Positions 53,606 to 64,000 of a DNA stretch of 64,000 bases are shown here, one piece after another. The notes beneath the pieces were generated by a model, which worked only from the letters and a program-made list of their open reading frames with translations, did no database searches and was not told the origin of the DNA. Location of the stretch: assembly GCA_037039685.1 (NCBI GenBank), contig JAWNGF010000002.1, forward strand, positions 4,960,001 through 5,024,000, given 5' to 3'. Position 1 is the first letter of the stretch. Each line of letters starts with the position of its first letter. The translations under genes and the position numbers were made by a program. This stretch comes from Ceratobasidium sp. AG-K. Lineage: Eukaryota > Basidiomycota > Agaricomycetes > Cantharellales > Ceratobasidiaceae.

Positions 53606-54677
53606 CTAACGTGAAGGCAATGATGTATACTACCGATTTAATGAACAGGTCTCTCGATCATTGAATATTTGTACGAGCACGTAACCGCAAATTCGGTGTC
53701 GTGTATCCCAAGTGGCGGATATTCCCTACTCATATCGCAGAGAAATTGCATCCAACAGAACAGCAACTTATTCACAGACCGAGACATAGAGGTTGACGGT
53801 TCCTTGAACTAAGTTTCAGTCAGATGGGCAGGGCATGCACGGCAATGGTGAATGGTAACGAATGCTCGTGCACCTGACCTTACCTATCTCCTTCAGTTAA
53901 ACGTCCAACTAATCCATTCTAACCTCCTGATATATCATTGGGTAGCACATACTTGGTTCATAAGGGAATGTTTTTGAACCGGGCTTATAGGGGTTGAGCC
54001 ACACCTGCCTCACCCAGACAGGCTCAGACATGTATCATAATAGTTCAAATATCCGTTGGTGATCCGAACCGATGCGCTTTCGTTATCTGAAGTGATGGTT
54101 TCACTGCACCGTGACGCGATGTTGCGGCTTTAATTTAGACTTTAAAGGAACTCCAAGGTTTGGTCAACGGGCCCCAGGGGTCGAACGATACGTTAACCAG
54201 GGGAGATGCATGAATTATCCGTTGGGCTAGGTGTGGTTGAACTAATAATCGTACTTCCGTTTGCTAAAGCGGGTAACGCTATTGCTTTAAATATACCTCC
54301 ATTCTGCGTAATACATCCCTAGGCTCAGAGCACGCAGGTTGAGTCAATCGGTTTATGTATTCAAGTGGTATGCGACACAGTCGGGTGCTAATACAATCGA
54401 GAAAAACTCGCGAGAATGGGTTTGGGAAGAAAAAGAAACTACCCGTTTGGGCTGGTCCATCGAGTAAGAAGAAACCACGAAGATGCAAAGGAGGCCAAAA
54501 TCCAAACAATGAGCAAAGTTTGATACGGTACATGTATGAGAGAAAGTCTGGCCAGAAAAGAGGCACCTGAATGCAGCTACAAGAACAAGGAAAATAAAGA
54601 AAGGATTTCAAGTCGCCAGGAAGTTGTGTGTATGCAAGGCGAGGAGGGAGTATCTAAACAAAAGATAAGATGAGGAC
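53606..54677. other. gene-poor convergent region
   Basis: 1.07 kb between the ends of the GH15 and kinase genes. It is A/T-rich compared with the genes and holds no credible ORF. A tRNA-Arg-like stretch is listed separately. The frame at 54355-54570 is antisense to the kinase 3' region and has no family. Confidence 0.4.
54170..54240 (-). other. tRNA-Arg-like relic with A and B boxes
   Basis: On the minus strand TAGCCCAACGGATAA (54215-54229) matches the internal A box of eukaryotic tRNA-Arg, and CGTTCGACCCCTGG (near 54173-54187) matches a B box, about 30 nt downstream. The D stem, anticodon stem and T stem do not pair well, so this is not a working tRNA. It could be a decayed tRNA, a SINE head, or chance. 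Confidence 0.25.
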
Positions 54678-57600
54678 CTATTGGAGCACACATCCGTCCG
54701 ACTTGGAGTTCTGGGATTCCCGTTTTCGAGGGTGACGATTCGAAGAGTCTGACCTAGGAGGCCCTAAAAGATCTGATGGGGCGCGTGTGCTAGGTGCTTC
54801 GGATACCTGCCGTCGGTGTTGTTGGCGAGCCGCCTTGGGCTCCAGTCGCTGAGGGACGCTGGGAACTGGAATGGGTGGTTCAGGGGTACCTGCTGATACA
54901 CTCCTAGCAGTCACTGCGCTATGGAGGCTAGAGGTTCGGCGGGTGCTTCCCAGACTCGACCTGTTCCTGACACGTTCGTTGTTGTCACGAGAGTGTGCGG
55001 CAGAGGGAGGCCGCGCTGAAATGATGACGGTAGGAGGTAGGTTGGGGGGCTCGGGGGATGTCGCCCGAGACGTGCGCTTCTTCCAGCCGCCGACAAGCTT
55101 GTTATACGTCGATGGCGAAGCATGAAGCATCGTCTCTGGGTGACTCGGGGGCGACGAAGACAATGCGCCAAACGTTGGGCTATGGGGCGCTGAATCATCG
55201 TACCGAGGGCTCCGTACACGCCGCTCGCATACCAGCATGACGCTTTCGGCCTTGCATCGAGCGTGAACAATGATCCGGCAGTGGTCGCAGATCAGAGCAT
55301 GCTTGCGTACAGGGTCGTCGCAGATAAAGCAGTCCACAGGTTTACCGAACGAGTTTCCAGAAAAGTGATGCTCGAGTACGGGTTCATCTTCGGGATGGGG
55401 TATCGTCATAGGGGGGCGAGCAGGGGGAGAATGCTGGAGGTCCTCAAATGCGCTTACGCTATACATCGCAGGATCCAACGAGACAGCCAATTGGCGCACC
55501 GCATCAGACCTTTGCAGGTCGGCGCTCACCCTACGTAAGAACGGTATGCTGTCTTGAGGTCGTAGTTCCTGTGGCGCAAGTCAGTACACGCATATGATTT
55601 TGGTCGTGTGCACCGACTTTGTGTGCACCCCACTTTTGCTTCAACCAAGGGTGCTCAAACAAGATGGCCGCACTCGGCCGACAGTCGGGATCCTTGTTGA
55701 AGCACAGCTCCAAAAAGTTCCTGAGCATAGGTGAGAATCCTTCGGGGATGGGCGGCTGATCGTCTTCAACGATGCGGAACATGACTTCACAATTCGTTAG
55801 CCCCTATATCGGTGATCAAAAATAGCGAAACCTACCAGTCAGGCCATTAGGAATGTCCCCGTATGGTGGACGACCGGTCAGCAGTTCAATGACCACGCAA
55901 CCCAAAGACCAGATGTCCGATTTGGTCGAGGCTCCTTTGAGTTCGATTACCTCGGGTGCCACTGTGTACCGTCAGTATACGGGCATACAGTATAAGGTGT
56001 GTGACCTACTCCAATTTGGCGTACCGGCCACTTCATTAACCTTTTCCATTGCGTGAAGGTTCAAAGATACCCCAAAGTCAGATAGCTTTACGTTGCCGTT
56101 TTTAGTCGTCAGAATATTGGCAGCTTTGAGGTCGCAATGCACGACAGATGACTTGTGAAGGTAGTGCAGGCCCTCGAGGATGCGAATGACATAGCTCGCC
56201 ACGAGCCTCTCGTTGAACTTGCCAAATGCCTTGAGAGTCTGACCAAGGGACCCGTTCTCCACATATCTGTCCGTGCGCGTTAGTACTCGCCACAAAGCAA
56301 CTCGATGTAGACGTACTCGAGAACAATGCTAAGGTGCTCCTCGTCTTGTGCCATACCCTCGTATTTAACAATACCAGGGTGGGAGAGCCTCTTCAATAGA
56401 TCGACCTCCTTCTTGAGATTCTTGACTTCGTCTGCGCTCAACCCATCGAGTGCAAGCTGCTTGACAGCCACCATCTGGCCCGTCGTCAAATTCAACGCAC
56501 GATAGACCGAACCAAATTGTCCTTTTCCGATACATTCTCCCAAAGACTAGGCCACGTATCAGCATAAACCAAGCAAAGCAAAAATATCCACTCACATAGT
56601 GAACCGCTGGTTGACCCTCCTCCCTTACAACTAGGACCCTACGCGGAATCTGTCCTTTGGATGGTGCAGGGCCCTGAGCCAACCTTTCCTCGCTACGAAT
56701 ACCCTCGAGCATGCTTTCGATCCGTGTGCGCCGAGCGCCGATCTCGTCCACAGAGCCGGGCCGAGTCTTTTTACGCTGCGACTCAAACTCGGACTGGTGC
56801 CGTCCGCGAAGGACAGGTCGCTCTTCCTTTTCCTTCTTGGGGGCGGCATCCTCTCGTAGAGTTTCAGACGACGAGGGAAGGGTTGGGAGTCGGGATGGAC
56901 CAGATGTTCGTTCTGTGGAAGTGGCGCGAGGGAATGGGACATGTTGGGGGACCAAGGGTAAGCCTGACGAGAGGGGAGATGGCCCAGCGCCACCCGGGGA
57001 TGCTCGTTGGACAGAAATTTCGCTGCCTGGTGGAGTGGAACCTTTAGGTACATACACACGTTTTCCGTGGCGACTGCTAGGTTGGCGAATCATGGGCGGT
57101 CGACCGATGCCCGCACCGGAGGATTCGGGAACCGACGACGGGCTTCCATCACGAGGAGCACCCAGTATTATGCCCTCACGCGGCGACGGTAAGACCCCGC
57201 TATCAGCGCTGTATCGCTTGCTCCGCCGAGGCACTAGTATCGGTCGAGACGCACGTGGCTCGTCAGACAAGAGTGGTGGGGGGATATCAGCCCTCGGCTG
57301 GGGAATGGCAATAGGCGCCAGCGCAGGGGGGGCCTTGTGTTCGCCCCCCATAAGCTCGCGCTCCAGCTCGTCAATCGGACTTGTCCCTACGTCCAACGCG
57401 CTGTCAAAGTCGTCTGGCCATTTCCTCGCCACACGCTTGTTCGGGTCGCTCTCCAGTATCTTGCTTCGGCGTCGGGCGAGCAGCTTGGACGGGGCCAGAC
57501 TCGTCTCATCGGGCTCTTCGTTGACACGGGTTAAATCGATAGCAGCCTCGGACGACCTCCGATCTCGTCTGCTCGGGCGAGCCCCGTCCTCGGGAGATGG

Positions 57601-59863
57601 AGACAGGGGTGACGATCGATCAGCCGTGGGGTGCCCATTTGCAATATCAGAGAGACGTCTCCGCATGATCTTGGGTGATTCGGTGAGCAAAACAGCCTTG
57701 GCTACCTCATTCGCTTCAGATCGCGAGAACGACGGAATTCCGGACGAGGGAGAGGTGGCTTCGGTCGTGGTGGTGCGCATCGTTCCGTAACCGTTTGAGC
57801 GCGAGTCGAGCAATGACGAAAAGGCTGCGGTGGATTCGGTCATCAGGCTCGAATTGGTGACAATGGACGTGGCCGATTGGCGTTGCTGGGCGATGGAATT
57901 GCCCCTTGGACGAGGGCTGCTCCCCATGGGTCTGTCGGGGGATCGGGGTGGTGGAGGGGAGCATGCTTCACCAAACGACTGGCGGGTGTTGCCTGATGCG
58001 CGGCGCGCTTCAATGCGTGGTTTGTCCAAAAGCGGACTGGATGTTCGTTTGGATTCAGGAGTGACAACACGAGTCATCCTCGGGGAATGACTCGGTGTCC
58101 GGGAGATAAGCGGGGGTGGTTTCGGTGAGGACGGCATAGGCGATGTGGAAGACATCCGGCTGGGCCTGACGGTCGAGCCGTTCTGCGGTCGGCGGTGGCC
58201 AAGAGGAACGGGGGCGCTGACCTTGGGGGGAGGGGACTTGTCTCGAGCTGGAATGGGACTAATAGCTCGAGCCGTAGATGCCAACTCGGGATTGGACATG
58301 ACACCCATTTGGCGACTGAGCGTCCCATATGGGCTTCTTCCGCCGTTGGACTGGGCCAGGCCGCTCGGCTTCTCGTCAAACTGCACCGGCTCGGTTTTGC
58401 TCACGATACGCGATGCACTGACGTAGAGCGTCGACTTGGCTTTCCCACCGTCGTGGATGACCACTAAACTTTGTCGCTCTTCTTCGATTAGCTGTGCAAG
58501 GTAAAGAAGCGCATTCGCAACGCTTCCCATCCCCTCGGGTGTGTTCTCGAGCAAATCCTCGTCTTCAAACATCTCGCTAGGGTCTGCACCGTATCTTGCC
58601 GTGGCGACTCGAAAGTTCCGAATATTTCGCGAGCCATCTTCCTTGTAGCCCACTTTGGGGACGATGCCGGGCCGTAGCTTGTTCATCAAGCTGTATCAAA
58701 CCCAGTCAGAATACTGGCGCAGACAATGAAATGAACCGAACTCACTGGCAGAGCACCACGCCATCTCTCAGCGCATCTCCAAACACTTTTCGTTCGCGCT
58801 CGGCCCCTCTCGACCCCGAGGAAGGGGAACCCAACTGACCACCTGGTCCACTCGGTCCCCACACCCGCTCCGCCCTAACCAACGGCCTCAACCTCATCTC
58901 GATCTCGATCCAATCCTTGTCCTTTATTTGCGGCGGCTGCCGAGAGAGCTCTTTGACGATAAAGGAAGCAGCGGCGCGGATGTCATCCCGAAATGGTGCC
59001 GGAGCGGGCGAAGAGACGCTGTCACTTGCCTGGTGACCCCGCGAAAACGTCCTTGACGTAACAGGGGGAGGAGATGACGGTGAACGAGCGCCAGGGCGAG
59101 GGGAACCAGGCGCGGACGGACGAGAGCTCGAGGAGGGCTCCTTGTCTGAAATTATCGCAGACGGGGGTAGAAGAGGAGGGGGTTGGCGAGTAGGTCGGGC
59201 GGGGCTGGTAGCACGGGAAACTGAAGGTGAGCTTGTGGGTTGAGTTGACACAGTTGTTGACCTAGATCTCGTTTCTGGGGGGGCGGGTGAGGATGGTCCA
59301 GTTGGGCGACGCCGAGGAGCAGGCGAAGGAGACACAGGCGACGACGGTCGATGTGCACGACTGGGTGTGCTGGGCGGGGGAGCGTTGTGGACATTGTGCA
59401 CCGACGGCCGCTTGGGTTTGGGCGGAGACACGAGCGCATGAATTGATGGCGTCACGTCAGCGTCATTCCCGAGGTCCTTCAAGTCCGGTGACGAGAGCGT
59501 AGCGATACGTAACGTCGGGGCCCTAAATGGCGTCCATCCCCGCGGCTTATCCCTGGTCTGGTCGCCCTGCGCAAGCCCTGCCTTGCTCTCGGTCCTTCGC
59601 AGTCCTAGTCCCAACAAGCGCCGTCTGCCTTCATCAGGTTCTCGGTGCCGCGACTTGGTGAGCTTGACCGTCTGCTCGTCCTCGCCGCGCAAATCGGCAC
59701 TCGAGCGTTTTGCAAGTCCAGCGCGGAGTGATTCGTGAATATTCCGAATCTTTTGAAACGACTTTCCGTGGGTAGCCGAGGGCGGGGTATTCTGCTCACG
59801 CAGGGGTCGGGTAGTAGAGCCGTTCATCTTGTGTGTACTGTTAATAAGAGCGACGGCCGCCAT
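54678..59863 (-). CDS. CH domain / STE-type kinase / C1 protein, Cdc15-Cdc7 (SIN) related
   Basis: About 1600 residues in nine or so exons. (1) Ser/Pro-rich N-terminus from [20 protein letters not shown], to about residue 280. (2) A calponin-homology domain: [71 protein letters not shown]. (3) A long Ser/Pro/Arg linker. (4) A kinase domain: [77 protein letters not shown]. (5) An atypical C1 zinc finger: [30 protein letters not shown]. (6) A basic Ser-rich tail to DGCVLQ. Lys, Asp and Asp of the kinase are present, but HRD is HCD. The kinase resembles the septation-initiation kinases Cdc7 (fission yeast) and Cdc15 (budding yeast). CH and C1 domains suggest binding to actin and membranes. Confidence 0.85.
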
Positions 59864-61156
59864 CTAAGGCGGCCAGAATGAATCAGATTTTGAGAAACGT
59901 GGTAAATGCAAGGCGTGTACATACCCCTTGGTGAAATCAATCAACGCGCCCGGAATGCACGAATCAAGCTGTATGACAAAGGCACGCTAGGGTCAGTGTT
60001 TGACTTTTGTGGCACTAATGTGCATGGAGGGTGGACGCGAGAGCCCAAGAGTGGAAGGGTGGTGGAGGGGGATAGGAGGGGGTCAGCCGACCTTTGCCGC
60101 CCGCGAAAGCGAGAGGAAAGATGCTGAATGACCGTGAGCTCGGAAGCTCACCTCGTGCTTCTCGTGAAGCCTGACGCTCGTTGACCGGGGAATGATCCCA
60201 GTACAAGATAGGCAATACACGTGCTGATATAGTATATTGTTCGCCTCCACACACGGCTGTTCCTTGTACCGCAATTCCTAGGCGTCTATGCACAGCTCAC
60301 AGACAGAGTGGGTCGTCGAGGTGAGCAATTGAGGCCCAGCCAGCAACCAGTTGACCCGATCTTCGGTTCTTGCCAACCGGGCCGTATGCTTCTCAGTCGT
60401 ACAGAAGCGGTCGTTCCGAACGTCACCACGCGATGTGATCGCTCAAATGTCAAGTCGAGATAAAGGCGAGTGACGGTCGAGTTCAGGAGCAGCTGGCCCA
60501 GTTGGTGTCAGGTGCCCATATGCGCCTTTTGCGTCGGCCCGCCAAAAATTTGGCACAGCCGCCCAACGTCATTCTGTGCGATGAAACGTGCATTTCGATC
60601 CTGGGGTGAATGCGATTCTAGACAAGACTACAGATACCGTACTTGCAATTTGCGATATTACAGTCATCCACACAGGGGTACTCATATTACTTCCCATTTC
60701 AACCTCCACGAGGCCGAGCAGCGCAGTTGCGCCCGCTTGTGCTGATATCACTGTAAGCGTAGACTAGACCTCGAACACGAGCTGGTGCCTGTACACGTTG
60801 CCAGTACGCAACAGCGGCGACGATAATGGTAAGACAATATAGTACTAAACGCGCACACGTGACCGCGACATCCCTCATCCGGGAAATAACGAGGCAAGCC
60901 AATCTCGATATGGCCGCCTCTGAGCACAAGCAAGACTCCTTCCCTTCTTGATGCCACCTGCCGATCTACACAGACTCGTTGGCTGCTTCCAAGCCACGGT
61001 CGTATTCACGTAGCCCCTATGTGTCAGCCACTGGACAACGTGACAATTGGTATGACGTAGATGGCGTACATATATGCCGTTTTTGATTATCCTATCGGCG
61101 CACCAGTTCCGAATCTGACCGGGGCTACCACCACACGCCACACCCTGCGATTAAAG
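59864..61156. other. 1.3-kb divergent promoter region
   Basis: Between the divergent kinase and dehydrogenase genes. CACGTG occurs at 60856-60861 (acaCACGTGac-like context), about 300 bp upstream of the dehydrogenase ATG. Short open frames (for example 60015-60293 minus) are Pro/Gly-rich and have no family. No RNA gene or repeat recognised. Confidence 0.35.
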
Positions 61157-62621
61157 ATGTCTTCAAAGTTTACGCTCCGCTGGGGAATTCTGGCAACAGC
61201 AAGTGCATCGACTCCAATGCTATCCTAGGTACTCACTCGGCCTTTGCAGGGAGGCATTGCAGAGGCCTTTGCGAAAGATTTGCTCAAAGATCCCGCCGAG
61301 CGAGATACTCACGATGTCGCCCATAAGATTGTCGCAGTGGGCTCGTCATCCTCTGTCGAAAAATCTAAAGAATTTATCACCAAAGTCGGCGCCGATTCTT
61401 CCGTTATTGCCTGCGGGTCGTACGAAGAACTTGTCAAAATCGAAGAGGTAGACGTTATTTACATTGCTACACCGCATAGGTGCGCCGTTTTGGATATCTA
61501 AACGCTCCATCGACCTGGACTCACCCTTTTGGCCAGCCATCACTACGAAAACGGACTTTTGGCTTTGGAAGCTGGTAAACATGTGCTGTGCGAGGTGTGT
61601 TCCGAAGCAATTCAGTGTGCTCCACTAACAATCGCTGGTTCACGCCTTATCAGAAAGCATGTACGTGCATACACCCACCTATCCGCCCAAAATTAACTCT
61701 ATCTGCTAGTCACAATCAATGCTCGTCAGGCCACGCACCTTGCCAAAGTCGCAGAGTCCAAGAAGCTCTTCCTTATGGAAGCCGTCTGGACGCGCTTCTT
61801 CCCGATTAGCAAAGAGATTCAGCGATTAATCCATGAGGAGAAAGTACTGGGAGATATTCGTCGAGTGTTTGCCGACCTCTCGATGGCGTTCAAGCGCGAT
61901 CCCAAGAGCCGATTGTATAATCCCGAACTAGGGGGCGGGGCTCTGCTCGACTTGGGAATCTACCCGTTCACTTGGTAAGCTGATTCGAAGCACCTCACTG
62001 CTACCTCGGTCTAATCAGGCAATGAAGGGCGTTCATGACTCTTTATGATCACCCAGAGAACCAAAGGACGAAGCCAAGCGTAACTGCGGACATTCTCAAG
62101 AGCCAACTCACCCCCGTTGATGAGACGACCTCAGTCACCCTGGGGTTCAGCAAACTCCAAGCGACTGCGCACTTGACATGTTCCATGACTGTCAAGACCC
62201 CCGGACCATACTGTGTTACCATACAGGGTGAAAAGGTATGTCGAAGATGGAGAGGGCTGAGCCTGTGTTCAAATGTTTTTCGCACACAGGGTGACCTGCA
62301 CGTCACTCCAGCGCCGTATCGTCCCGAACAGTTTGTTTTGGCATTGCATGGTCAAGAACCCAAGACGCATGATTTCAAGATTCCGGGACAAGGTAGGTTG
62401 TAAACTCGAATTTCTCCCACACGATCGACTGATATGGATCGTTTAAAGGTTTGTTCTGGGAGGCGGACGAGACTGCCCGCCAAATTCGGGACGGGAAGCT
62501 GCAGTCGGAGAGGTTCCCATTGCGGGAGAGCATCGCATTTATGGAGGTTTTGGATGAAGTTCGTACAAAGGGTGGGTTGACGTACCCGGAAAAGATCGAG
62601 GCTGTTCGGGCCGATGCTTGA
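61157..62621 (+). CDS. Gfo/Idh/MocA oxidoreductase (dihydrodiol / D-xylose dehydrogenase type)
   Basis: NAD(P)-dependent dehydrogenase of about 390 residues, seven exons, cytosolic. It starts MSSKFTLRWGILATG with the Rossmann motif GILATGGIAEAFAKDL formed across a GC-AG intron (61199-61249). Then VDVIYIATPH, HYENGLLALEAGKHVLCEKA with the catalytic EK(A) block, LFLMEAVWTRFFPISKEIQ and NPELGGGALLDLGIYPFTW, matching the trans-1,2-dihydrobenzene-1,2-diol dehydrogenase / NADP xylose dehydrogenase group. The end reads FMEVLDEVRTKGGLTYPEK. The WTRF and GGGALLDLGIYP blocks are diagnostic for that group. The substrate (pentose or aromatic diol) is inferred only. It lies 136 bp upstream of COQ3 on the same strand. 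Confidence 0.88.
61199..61249 (+). other. GC-AG intron in Gfo/Idh gene
   Basis: The donor reads CTGGCAACA|GCAAGTGC and the acceptor CTTTGCAG|GGAGGC, 51 nt apart. The joined protein reads GILATGGIAEAFA, the invariant dinucleotide-binding start of the family. No GT donor gives this. Confidence 0.88.
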
Positions 62622-62756
62622 ATTAGTTGTATTATTACTTGTCAGAACAGCCAACCGGATAAATATTGAAATGGCAGCTCGTCGGTGTTTGTTTATGCAT
62701 GGGACTGCAAGTCCATGGATTGCTAAGCGCCCGTCGATCGCTCATCTTTTGCCAGC

Positions 62757-63916
62757 ATGAGCCGCATCGTCTCAAGCTCGACCAAATCCATCCTCCGGCA
62801 TGCGACCCAAAAGTTGCACACGTCTCGTTTAAATCAAAGCCCTCTCGCATCTAAGCCAATTCTAAAACCTGCGCTCTCGTCCATCAACTCTGAAGAAATC
62901 GCCCACTTTTCTCGTCTTTCGTCGCAGTGGTGGGACGAAAGTGATGGGTCCGAATTTGCACTCCTACATCGGATGAATCCTGTTCGCGTTAAGTGGATAC
63001 TCGAGAAGCTTGAAGAAGCGCGCAAGGATGACGCAAAATTGGACGAGTGGACGGATTGGAGGCAGTCGAGTACGGAATCGGCTCCGAAGGTTGGACGGCA
63101 GTTGGCGGGCATGAATGCATTAGATATTGGTTGTGGCGGGGGACTGCTATCCGAGGTCGGCACCCATGATACTCCCCATCCCCTTGCCCAGTCTAACTCG
63201 TATTGTGCAGACCCTCTCCCGCCTCGGGGCCCACACAACAGGTGTCGATGCGTCGGAATCCAACATCCACATCGCCACCATCCATGCTTCCCAAGATCCG
63301 ACATTCGCTTCAGGAGAGAACGCACTCGAGTACAAGCACGCCAGCGCAGAAGAACTTGTAGGGCAAGGCGCCCAGTTTGATCTAGTTTGTGCAATGGAGG
63401 TTGTGGAGCACGTTGACCAACCAGCCGAGTTTTTGCGCAACTGTGGCAAACTCGTCAAGGTAATTCTACCCATTAGCGTTAAGCATTGCTCCATCATACC
63501 TGACCACTCGCTGCATCCAGCCTGGAGGTCACTTGTTCATGTCAACCATCTCACGTACACCACTATCCTACTTTCTCACTATCCTGATGGCCGAACGAGT
63601 TCTGGGACTGGTGGAGCGCGGCACTCACACACATAGTAAATATATTACCCCCTCGGAGCTCATCGCTTTCTTCAGAGACGATCCCTCTCTCGGGTGGATC
63701 TCGCGAACGTACGGCGGGGGCGTAGGCGAGCTTGACATTGCTGGCAAGCTTGGGTTTGGACGACCAGACGGTCCCGTGGGTGCGCCGACGAGGACCGAAG
63801 CAGAAGTCAGGGGGATCGCATACTTGCCCTGGAAGGGTGCCTGGGAGCTCTTGCCCAATGGAAGACTTGGTTCTGTGGAGTGCAATTATTTGTTTTGGGC
63901 GAGGAAGCCACTCTAG
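62757..63916 (+). CDS. COQ3: ubiquinone biosynthesis O-methyltransferase COQ3
   Basis: SAM-dependent methyltransferase catalysing both O-methylations of coenzyme Q synthesis on the matrix side of the inner mitochondrial membrane. Three exons. The presequence MSRIVSSSTKSILRHATQKL is basic with no acids. Family signatures: EIAHFSRLSSQWWDESDGS (FS..A..WWD block), ALLHRMNPVRVKWI, ALDIGCGGGLLSE (motif I) followed by an intron, HTTGVDASESNI, LVCAMEVVEHVDQPAEFL, and PGGHLFMSTISRTPLSYFLT. The end YGGGVGELDIAGKLG to NYLFWARKPL is complete. Introns are about 63158-63210 and 63460-63520. The gene ends 84 bp from the window edge. Confidence 0.94.
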
Positions 63917-64000
63917 ATATGTGGCCTTTTTGCCTTGTCAGGCTTTCAACACCTTGTATATCTGGTGTCATGTGTGTATCCGGGCCGAATTTAGGACGGG

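Noticed and set aside
56711..57790. Long plus-strand open frame of 359 codons opposite the CH-kinase linker
   Set aside because: Antisense of a GC-rich Ser/Pro-rich exon; such regions often lack stops on both strands. No start context, introns or family.
1..64000. Transposons, CRISPR arrays, rRNA genes, secondary-metabolite cluster
   Set aside because: No terminal repeats, transposase, reverse transcriptase, spacer arrays, rRNA motifs or core biosynthetic enzymes were seen in any stretch.

Overview
The window is nuclear DNA of a filamentous basidiomycete, most likely an Agaricomycete; a Rhizoctonia/Ceratobasidium-type genome would fit, but that is inference. Evidence: about 22 closely packed protein genes, most split by many short introns (mostly 45-65 nt, GT...CTAA/CTGA...AG), mitochondrial and nuclear housekeeping proteins of fungal type, a hybrid histidine kinase, and Ser/Pro-rich regulators. 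Gene models were spliced by eye from reading-frame continuity, splice signals and family motifs, so exon borders are proposals.

Left part (1-9.4 kb): two amidohydrolase paralogs on the + strand, the first cut by the window edge, with a complete HRQ1-type RecQ helicase gene on the - strand between them. 9.4-19 kb: a small unassigned gene, a DCR2-like metallophosphatase, mitochondrial ribosomal protein uL23m divergent from the RED-like splicing factor, a glutathione-S-transferase-like gene, and LSM7. 18.8-28 kb: a six-helix membrane hybrid histidine kinase, an EngB/Mrx8-type GTPase, an LRR/F-box-like protein and a disordered protein. 28.8-36 kb: the U2 snRNP subunit SF3B1, divergent from an Sds3-type HDAC-complex subunit, then mitochondrial GatA. 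36-49.7 kb: a disordered protein, a cullin (CUL4-like), a mostly single-exon acidic protein, NPL4 and a small coiled-coil membrane protein. 50-64 kb: a GH15 glycosidase gene with microexons, a very large CH-domain/kinase/C1 protein related to Cdc15/Cdc7 septation kinases, a Gfo/Idh/MocA dehydrogenase, and COQ3.

There is no operon logic, but some genes share themes. Three spliceosome genes (RED-like, LSM7, SF3B1) lie within 18 kb. Cdc48-cofactor NPL4 and a cullin lie within 10 kb. Three mitochondrial translation/GTPase genes and COQ3 serve the mitochondrion. Several pairs share short divergent promoters, and TCACGTG recurs close to start codons.

The most notable finding is splicing architecture. 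Six genes (HRQ1, DCR2-like, LSM7, NPL4, GH15, Gfo/Idh) each restore an expected conserved sequence only if one intron uses a GC-AG boundary. Microexons of 10-25 nt sit at functional sites: next to the phospho-acceptor His and Asp of the histidine kinase, and just after the predicted metal-ligand Lys of both amidohydrolases. In NPL4 the start codon is alone in its coding exon. The CH-kinase-C1 protein is the most unusual protein architecture. I found no mobile element, CRISPR, rRNA or convincing tRNA gene.
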